Part shown: piece after piece, positions 1 through 7,188 of the stretch
Layout: every line of letters begins with the position of its first letter
Numbering within the stretch: position 1 is the first letter of the stretch
DNA from: JBOHWJ01 sp050736615
Lineage (GTDB): Bacteria > Desulfobacterota > Binatia > Binatales > Binataceae
DNA length: 9,723 bases
Direction of reading: 5' to 3'
NCBI GenBank assembly: GCA_050736615.1
Contig: JBOHWL010000097.1
Location: 1 to 9,723 of the forward strand
Notes under the pieces: generated by a model
The model's database searches: none
What the model was told of the DNA's origin: nothing
What the model saw: only the letters and a program-made list of their open reading frames with translations
Program-made: the position numbers and the translations under genes

Positions 1-227
1 GCGGCCAGCACCTTGGCCACCTCGGTTTTGCCGGAACCCGCCGGGCCTTCGATTAACAGCGGCTTTTCCAGCACGAGCGCGAGATAAACCGCGGTTTCGA
101 CCCGCTCGTTGGTGATATAGTGGGCGCGCTTTAGACCGGCGGCGACGAATTCCTGGCTGACATTCACCAACACAGCATTGCCGTTGACCGCCGTCCGATC
201 AATTGCCCGGCAATGGCTGGAAATCAT
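1..227 (-). CDS. MoxR-like AAA+ ATPase, N-terminal part only
   Basis: The reverse strand reads without a stop from an ATG at 225-227 to the window edge, giving 75 codons of a longer gene. Near residues 56-75 it shows the MoxR-type sequence PLLIEGPAGSGKTEVAKVLA, with Walker A at GPAGSGKT (61-68), preceded by the helix RVETAVYLALVLEK. MoxR ATPases use ATP to remodel or activate partner proteins, often ones with von Willebrand A domains or metallo-enzymes; the partner would lie outside the window. The ATG overlaps the glycosylase stop (TAATG), suggesting translational coupling, although no Shine-Dalgarno site is visible. Family proteins usually start closer to the motif EFVAAGLKRAHYI, so GTG at 165-167 or 171-173 is a real alternative, and the first 20 residues do not look protein-like. 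The family call is solid; the subfamily and start are uncertain. Confidence 0.85.
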   Translation of the reverse strand, partial: MISSHCRAIDRTAVNGNAVLVNVSQEFVAAGLKRAHYITNERVETAVYLALVLEKPLLIEGPAGSGKTEVAKVLA

Positions 228-946
228 TACGAACCGGTGACTGGTCCTCCGCGGCCTTCCGCCGTGTCCAGCATTCGCGCCAGATGAACGAAATCGCGAC
301 TATACGCTTCGGCGGAGTACGCCCCCCGAACGACGTAGGCCGGATGATACATCGGATAAAGCGCGAGCCCGCGCGCGCTTGCGATGAGCGGCTGGCGCGG
401 GTTAAACGGCGTGCCCGCGCCCGCCAGCTCGCGCCACGCGATCCGTCCCAGACATACGACCAGCCGCGGCCGCACCAATGCGAGTTCGGAATCAAGATAG
501 CGGCGGCAGTTCGCGATCTCGCATGCGCTCGGATCGCGGTTGCGCCCGGCGCCGTCGCGCGGATTGCATCGCACCAGGTTGGTGATGAAAACGCGCCGTA
601 AACCGCCCATGCGGATCATCGCGCGCAACAAATTACCCGAGCGATCGCCATTGAAAGGAATACCGGTGCGGTCGCCGCCGAAGCGCCCCGGCGCCAGCCC
701 CACAAAAGCCACGCTTGCATTGACCTCGCCGGCGCCCGGCACAACACGCGAACGCGAATCTACCAGCGTCGCGCATCGCTGGCACGCGAGCATGGTTTGC
801 CGCAGCGCAGCCAGCGCCGCGCGCCCTTTTGATCGGCTGTCAGCCGCGCTCAGCGCGGGCTCGGCGGAATTGCACGTAAGAAGACGCGCCGGATCAGCGC
901 GCCGCGCACCGGCCCCTTGATCTCGTGAAATTTTCGCCACATGCAT
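227..946 (-). CDS. Fe-S cluster uracil-DNA glycosylase, family 4/5 type
   Basis: This enzyme should excise uracil from DNA as the first step of base-excision repair in the cytoplasm. Residue numbers below count from the GTG at 953-955, three codons before the chosen ATG. The four likely [4Fe-4S] ligands are CQRC (C58, C61), C130 in VRCNP and C150 in EIANC, matching the Cys-x2-Cys...Cys...Cys layout of thermophile-type UDGs. Motif 1 is GLAPGRFGGDRTGIPF followed by GDRSG (86-107), which resembles family 5 (UdgB). Motif 3 is YHPAYVVR (203-210), which resembles family 4. TNLVRCNPRD is the conserved core strand. The start is unclear: ATG 944-946, GTG 953-955 and GTG 935-937 all overlap the upstream zinc-ribbon frame by about 90-105 bases, whereas ATG 794-796 would begin only four residues before the first cysteine. 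The stop overlaps the MoxR start. Function is confident, start is not. Confidence 0.88.
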   Translation of the reverse strand: MHVAKISRDQGAGARRADPARLLTCNSAEPALSAADSRSKGRAALAALRQTMLACQRCATLVDSRSRVVPGAGEVNASVAFVGLAPGRFGGDRTGIPFNGDRSGNLLRAMIRMGGLRRVFITNLVRCNPRDGAGRNRDPSACEIANCRRYLDSELALVRPRLVVCLGRIAWRELAGAGTPFNPRQPLIASARGLALYPMYHPAYVVRGAYSAEAYSRDFVHLARMLDTAEGRGGPVTGS

Positions 947-1086
947 CGTGTACACAGCAGATGAAAGGCGTCGGCCGGCACATCAGGCCAAGCCACACTC
1001 CAAACGCCCTCCGCGGTTTTACAACGCGCGCAGGGGTCGGTAATGCGCACGACGCTCCCTGGCACAGTGGATTCAATCAGTCCCAT
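850..1086 (-). CDS. Possible small zinc-ribbon protein (78 aa)
   Basis: I do not recognise a named family. From the ATG at 1084-1086 the frame encodes 78 residues with two Cys-x2-Cys knuckles, CARC (C19, C22) and CTRC (C45, C48), 22 residues apart, which is the layout of a zinc ribbon. The C-terminus is basic (GPVRGALIRRVFLR). An AGGG Shine-Dalgarno sequence lies 7 bases before this ATG and supports it over the GTG at 1255-1257, whose extra 57 residues look non-coding. In the part shared with the glycosylase frame, this frame has the GC-richer third positions typical of the window's real genes, which favours it as the coded frame at 870-945. The gene would lead a glycosylase-MoxR operon. A small nucleic-acid-binding or regulatory protein is the simplest guess, but this is inference, and the frame could be chance. 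Confidence 0.45.
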   Translation of the reverse strand: MGLIESTVPGSVVRITDPCARCKTAEGVWSVAWPDVPADAFHLLCTRCMWRKFHEIKGPVRGALIRRVFLRAIPPSPR

Positions 1087-1093
1087 CACCAAA

Positions 1094-1097
1094 CCCT
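1094..1097 (-). promoter_or_regulatory. Shine-Dalgarno site for the zinc-ribbon ORF
   Basis: AGGG on the minus strand lies seven bases before the ATG at 1084-1086. It is preceded by CTATC and followed by TTTGGTG, which itself contains further in-frame TTG and GTG start candidates. It is the main reason for choosing the short 78-residue form over the 135-codon open frame. Confidence 0.4.
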
Positions 1098-1484
1098 GAT
1101 AGACCGGTTTTGAGGAATCATAAGATGAAGCCGGTTGAATGAAAAGCGCGCGCGTGCGCGCCACGTGACCGAGATAGCTCGTATCCTCAGTTATCGCCCC
1201 GTGGCGCTGGCCGTCGGCGCCAGAGCCATTGAGTGCGGCGAGGTGCTCGGGGCGCACTCCCAGCCAAGCGACCGCTCAACTGCCGCGTAAAGCCAAACTG
1301 CGCCATCAACTTGAGCGCGCGCGGCGCCTTGAACTACCCGCCGTTGGCCAACACCCGCGCGACGACCCGGTTCCGCACGTTTTTTTGCGATTTGCAATTG
1401 GCTGACACGGACGATAGTAAACCTTAAAGCCGATTTCGCGAGACAAATCTGGCAGGTCCATTAAAGAATGAGGGAGCAAGAGGC
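1098..1484. other. Intergenic stretch without a convincing gene
   Basis: This region separates the minus-strand glycosylase group from the plus-strand gene at 1485, so divergent promoters should lie here. Short open frames on both strands (1191-1397 minus, 1233-1427 plus) have no recognisable motif, start signal or conservation-like composition. I see two small inverted repeats: TGGCGC/GCGCCA at 1202-1207 and 1217-1222, and GAGTGCG/CGCACTC at 1231-1237 and 1253-1259. There is also a 16-base alternating purine-pyrimidine tract at 1146-1161. A weak sigma70-like pair, TTGCAA at 1392-1397 and TAGTAA at 1415-1420 with 17 bases between, could serve the plus-strand gene, but it matches consensus poorly. 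Confidence 0.5.
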
Positions 1485-2070
1485 ATGGAGAACAATTGCT
1501 TTGCGACAGGCATTACTTTTCCCGCCCGCAGCGAGGTTCTCAGGATGCGCAATCAGACTCCGAGCCATTACTGCTTGCAAACCATCCGAAGGGAGGATTT
1601 AAAGCGTCTCGCGGAAATCGCCCACCATGACGTTGACCAGTATTTCGGAAGAAAATCGTCGATGAAGCGGACGTATCAAACCCGATTTCTCTGTTCTGCA
1701 CTATGTCAAGGGGCGGCGATTCATTTTGCACTTCCCAAATACGAATACGGAATCAAAGATTTCGATGTCTGGACCTTTTTTGCGCAGGCAACCAAAGGGA
1801 CGCCTCTCGGAATGTTCAAAAGGCGAGCCACTACTGTCGAATTCGGAAAACCAAGATTCGATGGAAAACACGTCGATACTCTTATGGCGCACCATCAAAG
1901 GATCGGTAAGCGATCCTGTTCGCGCGGTACAGGATTGGCTGTCCGGAAATTCCGCCAGCGCGAAGGCACTGAGGCGCAAAGCCATAGTTTTCTTGGATCC
2001 GCCTGAATTTCGGGGGCGGATCATATGGCTACTTGGAAATTGCGTTGACAGCTACCGCGTTCGGGTTTGA
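1485..2070 (+). pseudogene. Conserved protein with nucleotidyltransferase-like motif, frameshifted
   Basis: Read straight, the frame gives 173 residues and stops at 2004-2006, but only its first 134 look genuine. Around 1887 the sense-like reading moves forward one base. Joining 1485-1886 to 1888-2070 gives a continuous 194-residue protein whose second part is RTIKGSVSDPVRAVQDWLSG and onward to an LDPPEFRGRIIW-like end. The first part contains LCQGAAIHF (73-81) followed by GIKDFDVWTFFA (89-100). That small-residue turn followed by an Asp-x-Asp strand (D92, D94) resembles the active site of the nucleotidyltransferase fold. I recall uncharacterised proteins with this pattern but no proven function. 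A GGGAG Shine-Dalgarno lies about 9 bases before the ATG; ATG 1545 with GAGG 8 bases upstream is an alternative start. The gene is clearly AT-richer than its neighbours (about 45% GC over 1741-1800), hinting at transfer or relaxed selection. A sequencing error could also explain the shift. Confidence 0.6.
1996..2022. repeat. 8-bp inverted repeat inside the frameshifted gene
   Basis: GATCCGCC at 1996-2003 and GGCGGATC at 2015-2022 are perfect reverse complements around an 11-base loop. The out-of-frame TGA at 2004-2006 is the first thing in the loop. There is no T-run after it, so it is not a classical terminator. It lies inside codons for the LDPPEFRGRII segment and may simply be coincidence of codon choice. 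Confidence 0.4.
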
Positions 2071-2080
2071 TTCCGCGGAT

Positions 2081-3328
2081 TTACCGAATCGTGGGGTCGC
2101 GGACCAGAATGCGGGCCGCGTATAACTCCGCGATCGCGTCGCCGTCCATGGTCAAATAGTCGCGCAGGACGCGCTCGTTGTCCTCGCCCAGCCGCGCCGA
2201 TCGCAACTCCGTCCGATCCGGCCAGGCGGAAAATTTCACCGGCACCGCCGGGATCGCCAGATCGCCTAAAATCGAATCGTGCACGCGTCTTAGGGTCTGG
2301 CGTTCGTTCAGATGCGGATGGGCCATCGCCTCGCCCACCGTCAGCACCGGCGCGCACGGCACCCGTTCCCGGTCCAGGGCGGCCAGCGCGGCGTCGCGGG
2401 TCGGAAACGTCGCCAGCCATTCCTCGATAACTTTCTGCAATTCCACGCGATTGGCGTAACGCGCGCGCGCACGCTGGAAACGCGGATCGGTGCCCAGCTC
2501 TGGACGTCCGATCGCGCGCACCACCTGCGGCCATTGATGAGCCGCGATCAGAATCATGATGTATTGGTCGTCGCGATAATGAAAAACCCCGGCGGGTCCG
2601 GGACCGGCCACCTGCGAGCCTGAGCGCGTGGGCCGCACCTTGTCTCCGGCCAGCGCGATCTTCGGGACGTTCATCTCATGCATATGGAAGTAGGTATCGA
2701 GCAACGAGGCGTCGAGATATTGGCCTTCGCCGGTGCGTTCGCGATGAATCAGCGCGAAGCCGATCGCCATCGCCGCGGCCACCCCGGTCGAAATGTCTCC
2801 GATCGCCATCGTCGTAACCGACGGCGCATGACCGATCTCGCCGATCCCATCGGTAATACCCGCATAGGCCTGGCCGATATAATCATAACCGGCCTTGGTG
2901 GAGAGCGGACCGGTCTGCCCAGCCATCGAAATTGAGCACATGATAATCTTCGGATTGACGCGCTTTACGTCTTCATACGAAAAGCCCAGCCGCTTGATCA
3001 CGCCGGGCGCGAAATTCTCCACCAGCACGTCGAACTTCGGCACCATCGCCATCACCAGTTCGCGCGCCCGCGGGCTCTTCATATCGAGCGCGAGGCTCAG
3101 CTTGCTGTGATTATGTTGCATGTAATAGGTGCTATGGCTGGAGGCGGCATGTTCGGGCTGACGCGGCTTCATGCCCATTGCACGGACGCGTTCGCCCTCC
3201 GGCGCGAGTTCCAGCTTGACCACTTCGGCGCCCATCTCGCCGAGCAGCCGCGTGGCCGTGGGCCCAGCCACGAATTGGGTGAAATCGAGGACTCGGTAGC
3301 CTTCGAGCATCCGCGGACTCTTCGTCAT
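2081..3328 (-). CDS. Family III CoA-transferase (CaiB/BaiF type)
   Basis: Family III CoA-transferases move CoA from a donor thioester to a carboxylic acid in the cytoplasm, forming a mixed-anhydride intermediate on a catalytic aspartate. From the chosen start this protein has 415 residues, normal for the family. The N-terminus has the typical GYRVLDFTQFVAGP and LLGEMGAEVVKLE (about 10-41), and the SLALDMKSPRARE and DVLVENFAPGVIKRLGF segments (about 77-116) follow. The catalytic Asp is D178 in AIGDISTG, followed by ERTGEGQYLDASLLD. The open frame continues 19 codons upstream, but GGAGG at 3337-3341, 8 bases before the ATG at 3326-3328, fixes the start. It is the last gene of the crotonase-MFS-MFS-transferase series, 153 bases after the permease stop. 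It ends 10 bases from the convergent frameshifted gene. Donor and acceptor cannot be deduced. Confidence 0.95.
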   Translation of the reverse strand: MTKSPRMLEGYRVLDFTQFVAGPTATRLLGEMGAEVVKLELAPEGERVRAMGMKPRQPEHAASSHSTYYMQHNHSKLSLALDMKSPRARELVMAMVPKFDVLVENFAPGVIKRLGFSYEDVKRVNPKIIMCSISMAGQTGPLSTKAGYDYIGQAYAGITDGIGEIGHAPSVTTMAIGDISTGVAAAMAIGFALIHRERTGEGQYLDASLLDTYFHMHEMNVPKIALAGDKVRPTRSGSQVAGPGPAGVFHYRDDQYIMILIAAHQWPQVVRAIGRPELGTDPRFQRARARYANRVELQKVIEEWLATFPTRDAALAALDRERVPCAPVLTVGEAMAHPHLNERQTLRRVHDSILGDLAIPAVPVKFSAWPDRTELRSARLGEDNERVLRDYLTMDGDAIAELYAARILVRDPTIR

Positions 3329-3336
3329 GTCGGCAT

Positions 3337-3341
3337 CCTCC
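3337..3341 (-). promoter_or_regulatory. Shine-Dalgarno site of the CoA-transferase
   Basis: A perfect GGAGG on the minus strand stands 8 bases before the ATG at 3326-3328. It decides for this start against the upstream in-frame start at 3383-3385, which would add 19 residues that do not match the family. Confidence 0.8.
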
Positions 3342-3481
3342 GTTCCATTCCGCCGCGCGGATTCAAGTACCCGCGGGGCTTGCACTCCTCATCTCGAGGG
3401 TGGCCTCGCTAATTCGCTTATGTTCAATCTGACGCGATTGTCAAACCAATTTGTCGCCTGCCGCGCGGACGACGCACCGCT

Positions 3482-4735
3482 TCAATGCTGCGCCGCTTGT
3501 TGGATTGGTTCGGCAAGTGGCGGACGGCGGCGACCCGGACCCGTTTCGGGTAGAATGTAGAACGCGATAAGCGGCAGCAGTTGCAGCACGAGGAAGACCA
3601 GCATTACATCGCGCAACCCGAGCAGGCTGGCCACGGCGCCGCCCAGAAACGGCGAGATAAAAGCGCCGATGTAACCTACCGCCCATACGAACGAAAACGC
3701 GGTGGCCATTTTACTCGGCGTCATGCCCGGTAATTCCATCATTAGAGTGCCGGTCGCGGCCAAGCCGCCCGACGCGCCGAGGCCCACCAGTACCAGCGAA
3801 ACCCGCATCAGGTTGATATCCACCAGCAGCACCGCCCCGAGACATCCAATCAGCGTGAGCACCGCCATCGGCCATAGAAACGGGCGGCGTAAACCGACCA
3901 CTGACGTACCGATGCCGCCCGCCAACGCGCCGAAAATGCCGGTGAGGGGCAGCACCGCCGTCAGGTTCGAGGACTGTGAGAGGCTCAGCCCGCGCATCAC
4001 GTGGAAAAATTCCGGCAAAAAGGCGGTGTAAAGCTGGAACACCCACAAGCCGCCGAAGAGCGCAATAGCGACCAGCACGACCTCGCGCATCCTGACGACT
4101 TGCGGGAAGCTCGAGGGCGCGCGTACCTCCGCAACCTGCACCGCTTCGCTTTGCCGCCGCCGGCCCAATATGATCCACAACACCGCGACGACCACCACGC
4201 TCACGCCATATACCTTCATCAGGGAGTTCCACGACGAGCCGAGGGCATAGTAGATGGGCGGCGTGATAGTGAAGACGACGGTCAACCCAATATAGGCGCA
4301 TAAGGCGTTGATCGTGTTGATATACGGCCATTCGTGTTCGCCAAACCATTCCATCACCAGCGTGGTCGGCGGTCCGATGATGATGCCGTAGCCGATGCCT
4401 TCGAGCACGCGGCATCCGAGCAGCGGCAGAAAGGTATGCGTATAGCCACTGAGAATCTCACCGACTCCGAGAAACCATACGCCCAGGATCAGGGTGCGAA
4501 GGGTGCCCAGGCGCTCCGTCACCAGCGCCCCGACGAAGGAGAAAATGCCGATACACAGCGCGATGACGGAAATGATAAGCCCGCCCTGGCCCAGACTGAT
4601 ATTGAGCGATTTCAGCATTGGCGCCAGGATCGGCGCGGGCGCGAGCCAGGTCATGATCTGCACGATCACGGTGATGATCAGCAGCGCCTCGATAACCCAG
4701 CGGTAGATTGGCGATCGGCTTTTTTCGATCGGCAT
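3482..4735 (-). CDS. MFS permease, CynX/NimT- or OFA-like
   Basis: This is a 417-residue inner-membrane protein with about twelve hydrophobic segments, a normal length for the major facilitator superfamily. Helices are evident at about 14-38, 50-72, 80-100, 104-125, 140-165 and 172-191. A polar cytoplasmic loop follows (about 192-215, RRRQSEAVQVAEVR), and a second set of six starts near 218. The loop 2-3 motif A is degenerate (GALVTERLGTLR, 69-80). Helix 4 carries the RVLEGIGYG signature (109-117). These features fit the proton-motive carriers for small anions or carboxylates, but no substrate can be assigned. The ATG at 4733-4735 has a distant AAGGA about 11 bases upstream. It lies 53 bases after the other permease and 153 bases before the CoA-transferase, so it is probably co-transcribed with them. 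The two permeases belong to different subfamilies and do not look like a recent duplication. Confidence 0.92.
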   Translation of the reverse strand: MPIEKSRSPIYRWVIEALLIITVIVQIMTWLAPAPILAPMLKSLNISLGQGGLIISVIALCIGIFSFVGALVTERLGTLRTLILGVWFLGVGEILSGYTHTFLPLLGCRVLEGIGYGIIIGPPTTLVMEWFGEHEWPYINTINALCAYIGLTVVFTITPPIYYALGSSWNSLMKVYGVSVVVVAVLWIILGRRRQSEAVQVAEVRAPSSFPQVVRMREVVLVAIALFGGLWVFQLYTAFLPEFFHVMRGLSLSQSSNLTAVLPLTGIFGALAGGIGTSVVGLRRPFLWPMAVLTLIGCLGAVLLVDINLMRVSLVLVGLGASGGLAATGTLMMELPGMTPSKMATAFSFVWAVGYIGAFISPFLGGAVASLLGLRDVMLVFLVLQLLPLIAFYILPETGPGRRRPPLAEPIQQAAQH

Positions 4736-4788
4736 AATCGTGTTTTTCCTTGAAGCGCTCGCGCCGCTCCGGAATTTAATTTGACACG

Positions 4789-6096
4789 CTACAGCTTCCG
4801 CTCACCGCTTCCCAGCCAAGCGTAGCAGGTTAGGCCAATCAGATAGACCGCCACGGTCATGTAAAAGGCGGAGGCGAAGGAGCCGGTCGCCTGCAACAGG
4901 AAACCAGTCGCCGCGACCCCAATGATCCCGGGCAAGGTCGCAAAGGTGTTCGACAACCCCATCAGGACGCCGGCGTAACGTGGCGCCACGTCGAGATGAT
5001 TGACGCCGAAGCCGCCCGTGCAAAGCGAAGTGCCGCCGATCGAGATCGTCACCAGCGCGATCGCGAGATAGGGCGAATGAACCGCTGGCAGCACGATTAG
5101 CGGCGCCGCGCCGAGCGCAAACGCGGTCGTTTGCAGCGTCTTCCGTACCGTGGTCAGTGAGACGCCGCCGCGGTAAAGGCGATCCGCGATCCATCCGCTG
5201 AGGTTGCCGACGATAAAGGCGACGACCCAGGGAATAATCGAGAACGCGCCCAAAAGCCTCATCGGCACGTGAAAGGTGTGATTGAGATAGCTTGGCAGCC
5301 ACAGCAGGATGATATAAAAACCGAAATTGTTGCACAGATGGGCGATCACGATGGCCCACACCGCGCGCTCGCGCAGAATCGGACCCCACGGAATCTCCGG
5401 CGCCAGCGCAACTTCCCCACGGTCGGCTTGAATCACCGCGAGTTCTCCGGGCGTGACTCCGGCGCATCCCTCGGGCCCGTCCGCCGACTTCACCATCCAG
5501 GCGGCTATCCAGAGCAAGCCAAGTAATCCGGAAATATAAAACACCCATGGCCATCCAAGCCGCAGCACGATCACCGGACTGATCAGCAAGGCGACCACGG
5601 TGCCGAAAGAAACGCCGCTTAGATGCAGCGAGATCGCGCGTGAGCGCTCCGCCGGGATCGTCCATCGCGCGGCGATACTGTGTACCGCCGGAAAATTGAC
5701 CGACTCGCCCGCGCCCAACAAGACGCGCAAGATCAGCAGAACGCCGAAGGAAACGAACGCCGCCGGCGGCGTGAAGAAGGTCGCCAGCGACCAGAGCGCG
5801 ACCCCGGTGCCGAGCACCCGCTTGCCGCCGAAACGGTCGGCCATCCATCCGCCCAGCATTTGCGGGAATAGATAGCCCCAGAAAAACGCGGAAAGGATCA
5901 GTCCGCGTTGCGCCGCGTCGTAACCTTTGGCTTGCGCCAGCGGGATAATCGCGATCGAGATATTGACGCGATCGACGTAGCATAGCGCCGTCGCCAGCGC
6001 GAATAGCACGACCACCGTGTAACGCCGCGGCCACCCGCTTACAGGCGGCGGCGCGAACGCCACAGCTTGCGAAGATTCCCCCATTGATCCGGTCAT
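4789..6096 (-). CDS. MFS permease of the anion:cation symporter (ACS) family
   Basis: This 435-residue protein with twelve predicted membrane segments should import an organic anion, probably a carboxylate, with H+ or Na+ across the inner membrane. ACS/phthalate-permease hallmarks are visible: CYVDRVNISIAI at the end of helix 1 (39-50), the complete MFS motif A GWMADRFGGKR (83-93), and LGAGESVNFPA in helix 4 (127-137). A second-half copy of motif A, GWIADRLYRGG, sits at 301-311. Helix 7 ends in LLWLPSYL (264-271), typical of this family. The start could be the ATG at 6094-6096 or the ATG at 6082-6084; neither has a good Shine-Dalgarno site. It lies 282 bases after the crotonase stop and 53 bases before the next permease. 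A long alternative frame on the same strand (4802-6034) is a shadow produced by high GC. Confidence 0.94.
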   Translation of the reverse strand: MTGSMGESSQAVAFAPPPVSGWPRRYTVVVLFALATALCYVDRVNISIAIIPLAQAKGYDAAQRGLILSAFFWGYLFPQMLGGWMADRFGGKRVLGTGVALWSLATFFTPPAAFVSFGVLLILRVLLGAGESVNFPAVHSIAARWTIPAERSRAISLHLSGVSFGTVVALLISPVIVLRLGWPWVFYISGLLGLLWIAAWMVKSADGPEGCAGVTPGELAVIQADRGEVALAPEIPWGPILRERAVWAIVIAHLCNNFGFYIILLWLPSYLNHTFHVPMRLLGAFSIIPWVVAFIVGNLSGWIADRLYRGGVSLTTVRKTLQTTAFALGAAPLIVLPAVHSPYLAIALVTISIGGTSLCTGGFGVNHLDVAPRYAGVLMGLSNTFATLPGIIGVAATGFLLQATGSFASAFYMTVAVYLIGLTCYAWLGSGERKL

Positions 6097-6378
6097 GCGC
6101 GAGCTTAGTCAGGCCCGCGAGCTTTCGCCAGATGAAATCGCATCCGCGCCAACGTAAGCGAGTCTGCGAGCTGCGTTTGGAAATACGAGCCCGCGAACCG
6201 CCTTCACAATCACGAGTCCTATTTGGGAGAGCTCGCGGACTTGCGCGCCCCGCAGAGATGCGCTCATCAATGAGCGGAGAAAAACCCCGAAGAAAGCCTC
6301 CGAAGATGTAAAACCTCCGGGAATTCTTCGCAACCAGAATGAGCGAATGCAGCCTGTGCGGAGGTTCCTTGATGCGCC
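6097..6378 (-). other. Gap between crotonase and ACS permease genes
   Basis: No gene is supported here. A 74-codon open frame on the minus strand (6109-6333) can start only at TTG or an internal ATG, has no Shine-Dalgarno site and no recognisable motif. The 282-base gap is long for an operon, so the permease may have its own promoter in it, but I could not find a convincing -35/-10 pair. Confidence 0.45.
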
Positions 6379-7182
6379 TCAGCGCTTGATCCGGCTTAAG
6401 TCCGGCTTGCGCTTCTCCATGAAAGCGCTCACGTATTCCTTATGCTCGGGGCTGGCGTAGCAGCGTTCGAGCGCGAACGACTCGAATTCCATCGCACTCT
6501 CGAGGCTGCTGGTCAGGCCCAAATAAAGCCCGCGACGCGTCAACGCCAGCGAGGTCGGCGAGCCCTGGATAATTTCATTGGCGAGTGCGTGCGCCTTGCC
6601 CATCAAGTCGCCGGGCGCGGTGACCTGGCTCAGCAGCCCCATCGCGAGGCATTCGTGGGCGCTGTAATGGCGTCCTGTAAGGAACATCTCCGCGGCACGC
6701 GCCGCGCCGATCAAACGCGGCAGCAGGAAGGTCGAGCCGAGTTCGGGCGCCACCCCGACACGCGGGAAAATGAAGCCAATCTTCGCGTTCTCGGCCGCAA
6801 TGCGAATGTCGCAGGGCAGCGTCATGGTGGCGCCGACGCCCAACGCATACCCGTTGATCGCCACGATCGAAGGCTTGCTCAGCGCTTGCATCATGCTCGG
6901 GAACGCAATCATCCCGCCCCGTTCCTCACGCGTCGCATTGCCATGCTCGCGCTCCTGGATATTCGAGGCGAAGCCCGCCAGGTCCGCACCCGCGCAGAAG
7001 GCGCGCTCGCCGGCGCCGGTCAGGATCAGCACGCGCACGGCGCGATCCTGTTCAGCCTCACGCACCGCCGCGACGATCTCGCGGCCCATCGTCGTATTAT
7101 AGGCGTTGAGCCGCGCGGGACGATTGAGCGTAATCGTGGCAATCTCGCCGGTTACATCGTAAAGCAAGGTTTCGTAGTTCAT
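6379..7182 (-). CDS. Crotonase superfamily: enoyl-CoA hydratase/isomerase-like
   Basis: This 267-residue protein has the crotonase fold and should act on an acyl- or enoyl-CoA in the cytoplasm. The first oxyanion-hole strand is AFCAGADLAGF (61-71) and the second is INGYALGVGATM (109-120), after LSKPSIVA. Compared with mitochondrial-type enoyl-CoA hydratase, the two catalytic glutamates (rat E144 and E164) are replaced by T119 and F139. A glutamate is instead present at E147 in VAPELGSTFLLPRLIG, the position used by several enoyl-CoA isomerases. So isomerase or another crotonase chemistry is at least as likely as hydration. The start is the ATG at 7180-7182, set by GGAGG 6 bases upstream; the open frame itself extends 6 codons further. 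It is the first gene of the catabolic group that continues with two permeases and a CoA-transferase. Confidence 0.93.
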   Translation of the reverse strand: MNYETLLYDVTGEIATITLNRPARLNAYNTTMGREIVAAVREAEQDRAVRVLILTGAGERAFCAGADLAGFASNIQEREHGNATREERGGMIAFPSMMQALSKPSIVAINGYALGVGATMTLPCDIRIAAENAKIGFIFPRVGVAPELGSTFLLPRLIGAARAAEMFLTGRHYSAHECLAMGLLSQVTAPGDLMGKAHALANEIIQGSPTSLALTRRGLYLGLTSSLESAMEFESFALERCYASPEHKEYVSAFMEKRKPDLSRIKR

Positions 7183-7188
7183 GATCAA

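Noticed and set aside
203..601. 132-codon plus-strand frame opposite the glycosylase gene
   Set aside because: Antisense shadow without motifs; the glycosylase frame has all expected cysteine and motif residues.
1146..1161. Sixteen-base alternating GC-rich purine-pyrimidine tract (possible Z-DNA former)
   Set aside because: Such tracts arise often by chance in GC-rich DNA and nothing nearby gives it a role.
3711..4415. 234-codon minus-strand frame within the second permease gene
   Set aside because: Out-of-frame shadow of an evident membrane protein, low-complexity and motif-free.
4802..6034. 410-codon open frame on the minus strand inside the ACS permease gene
   Set aside because: It is an out-of-frame shadow of the permease, rich in Arg, Ala and Gly with no motif; long spurious frames are common at this GC content, and the permease frame carries complete MFS motifs.
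6109..6333. 74-codon minus-strand frame between crotonase and permease
   Set aside because: It can start only at TTG or an internal ATG, has no Shine-Dalgarno site or recognisable feature, and is compatible with chance.
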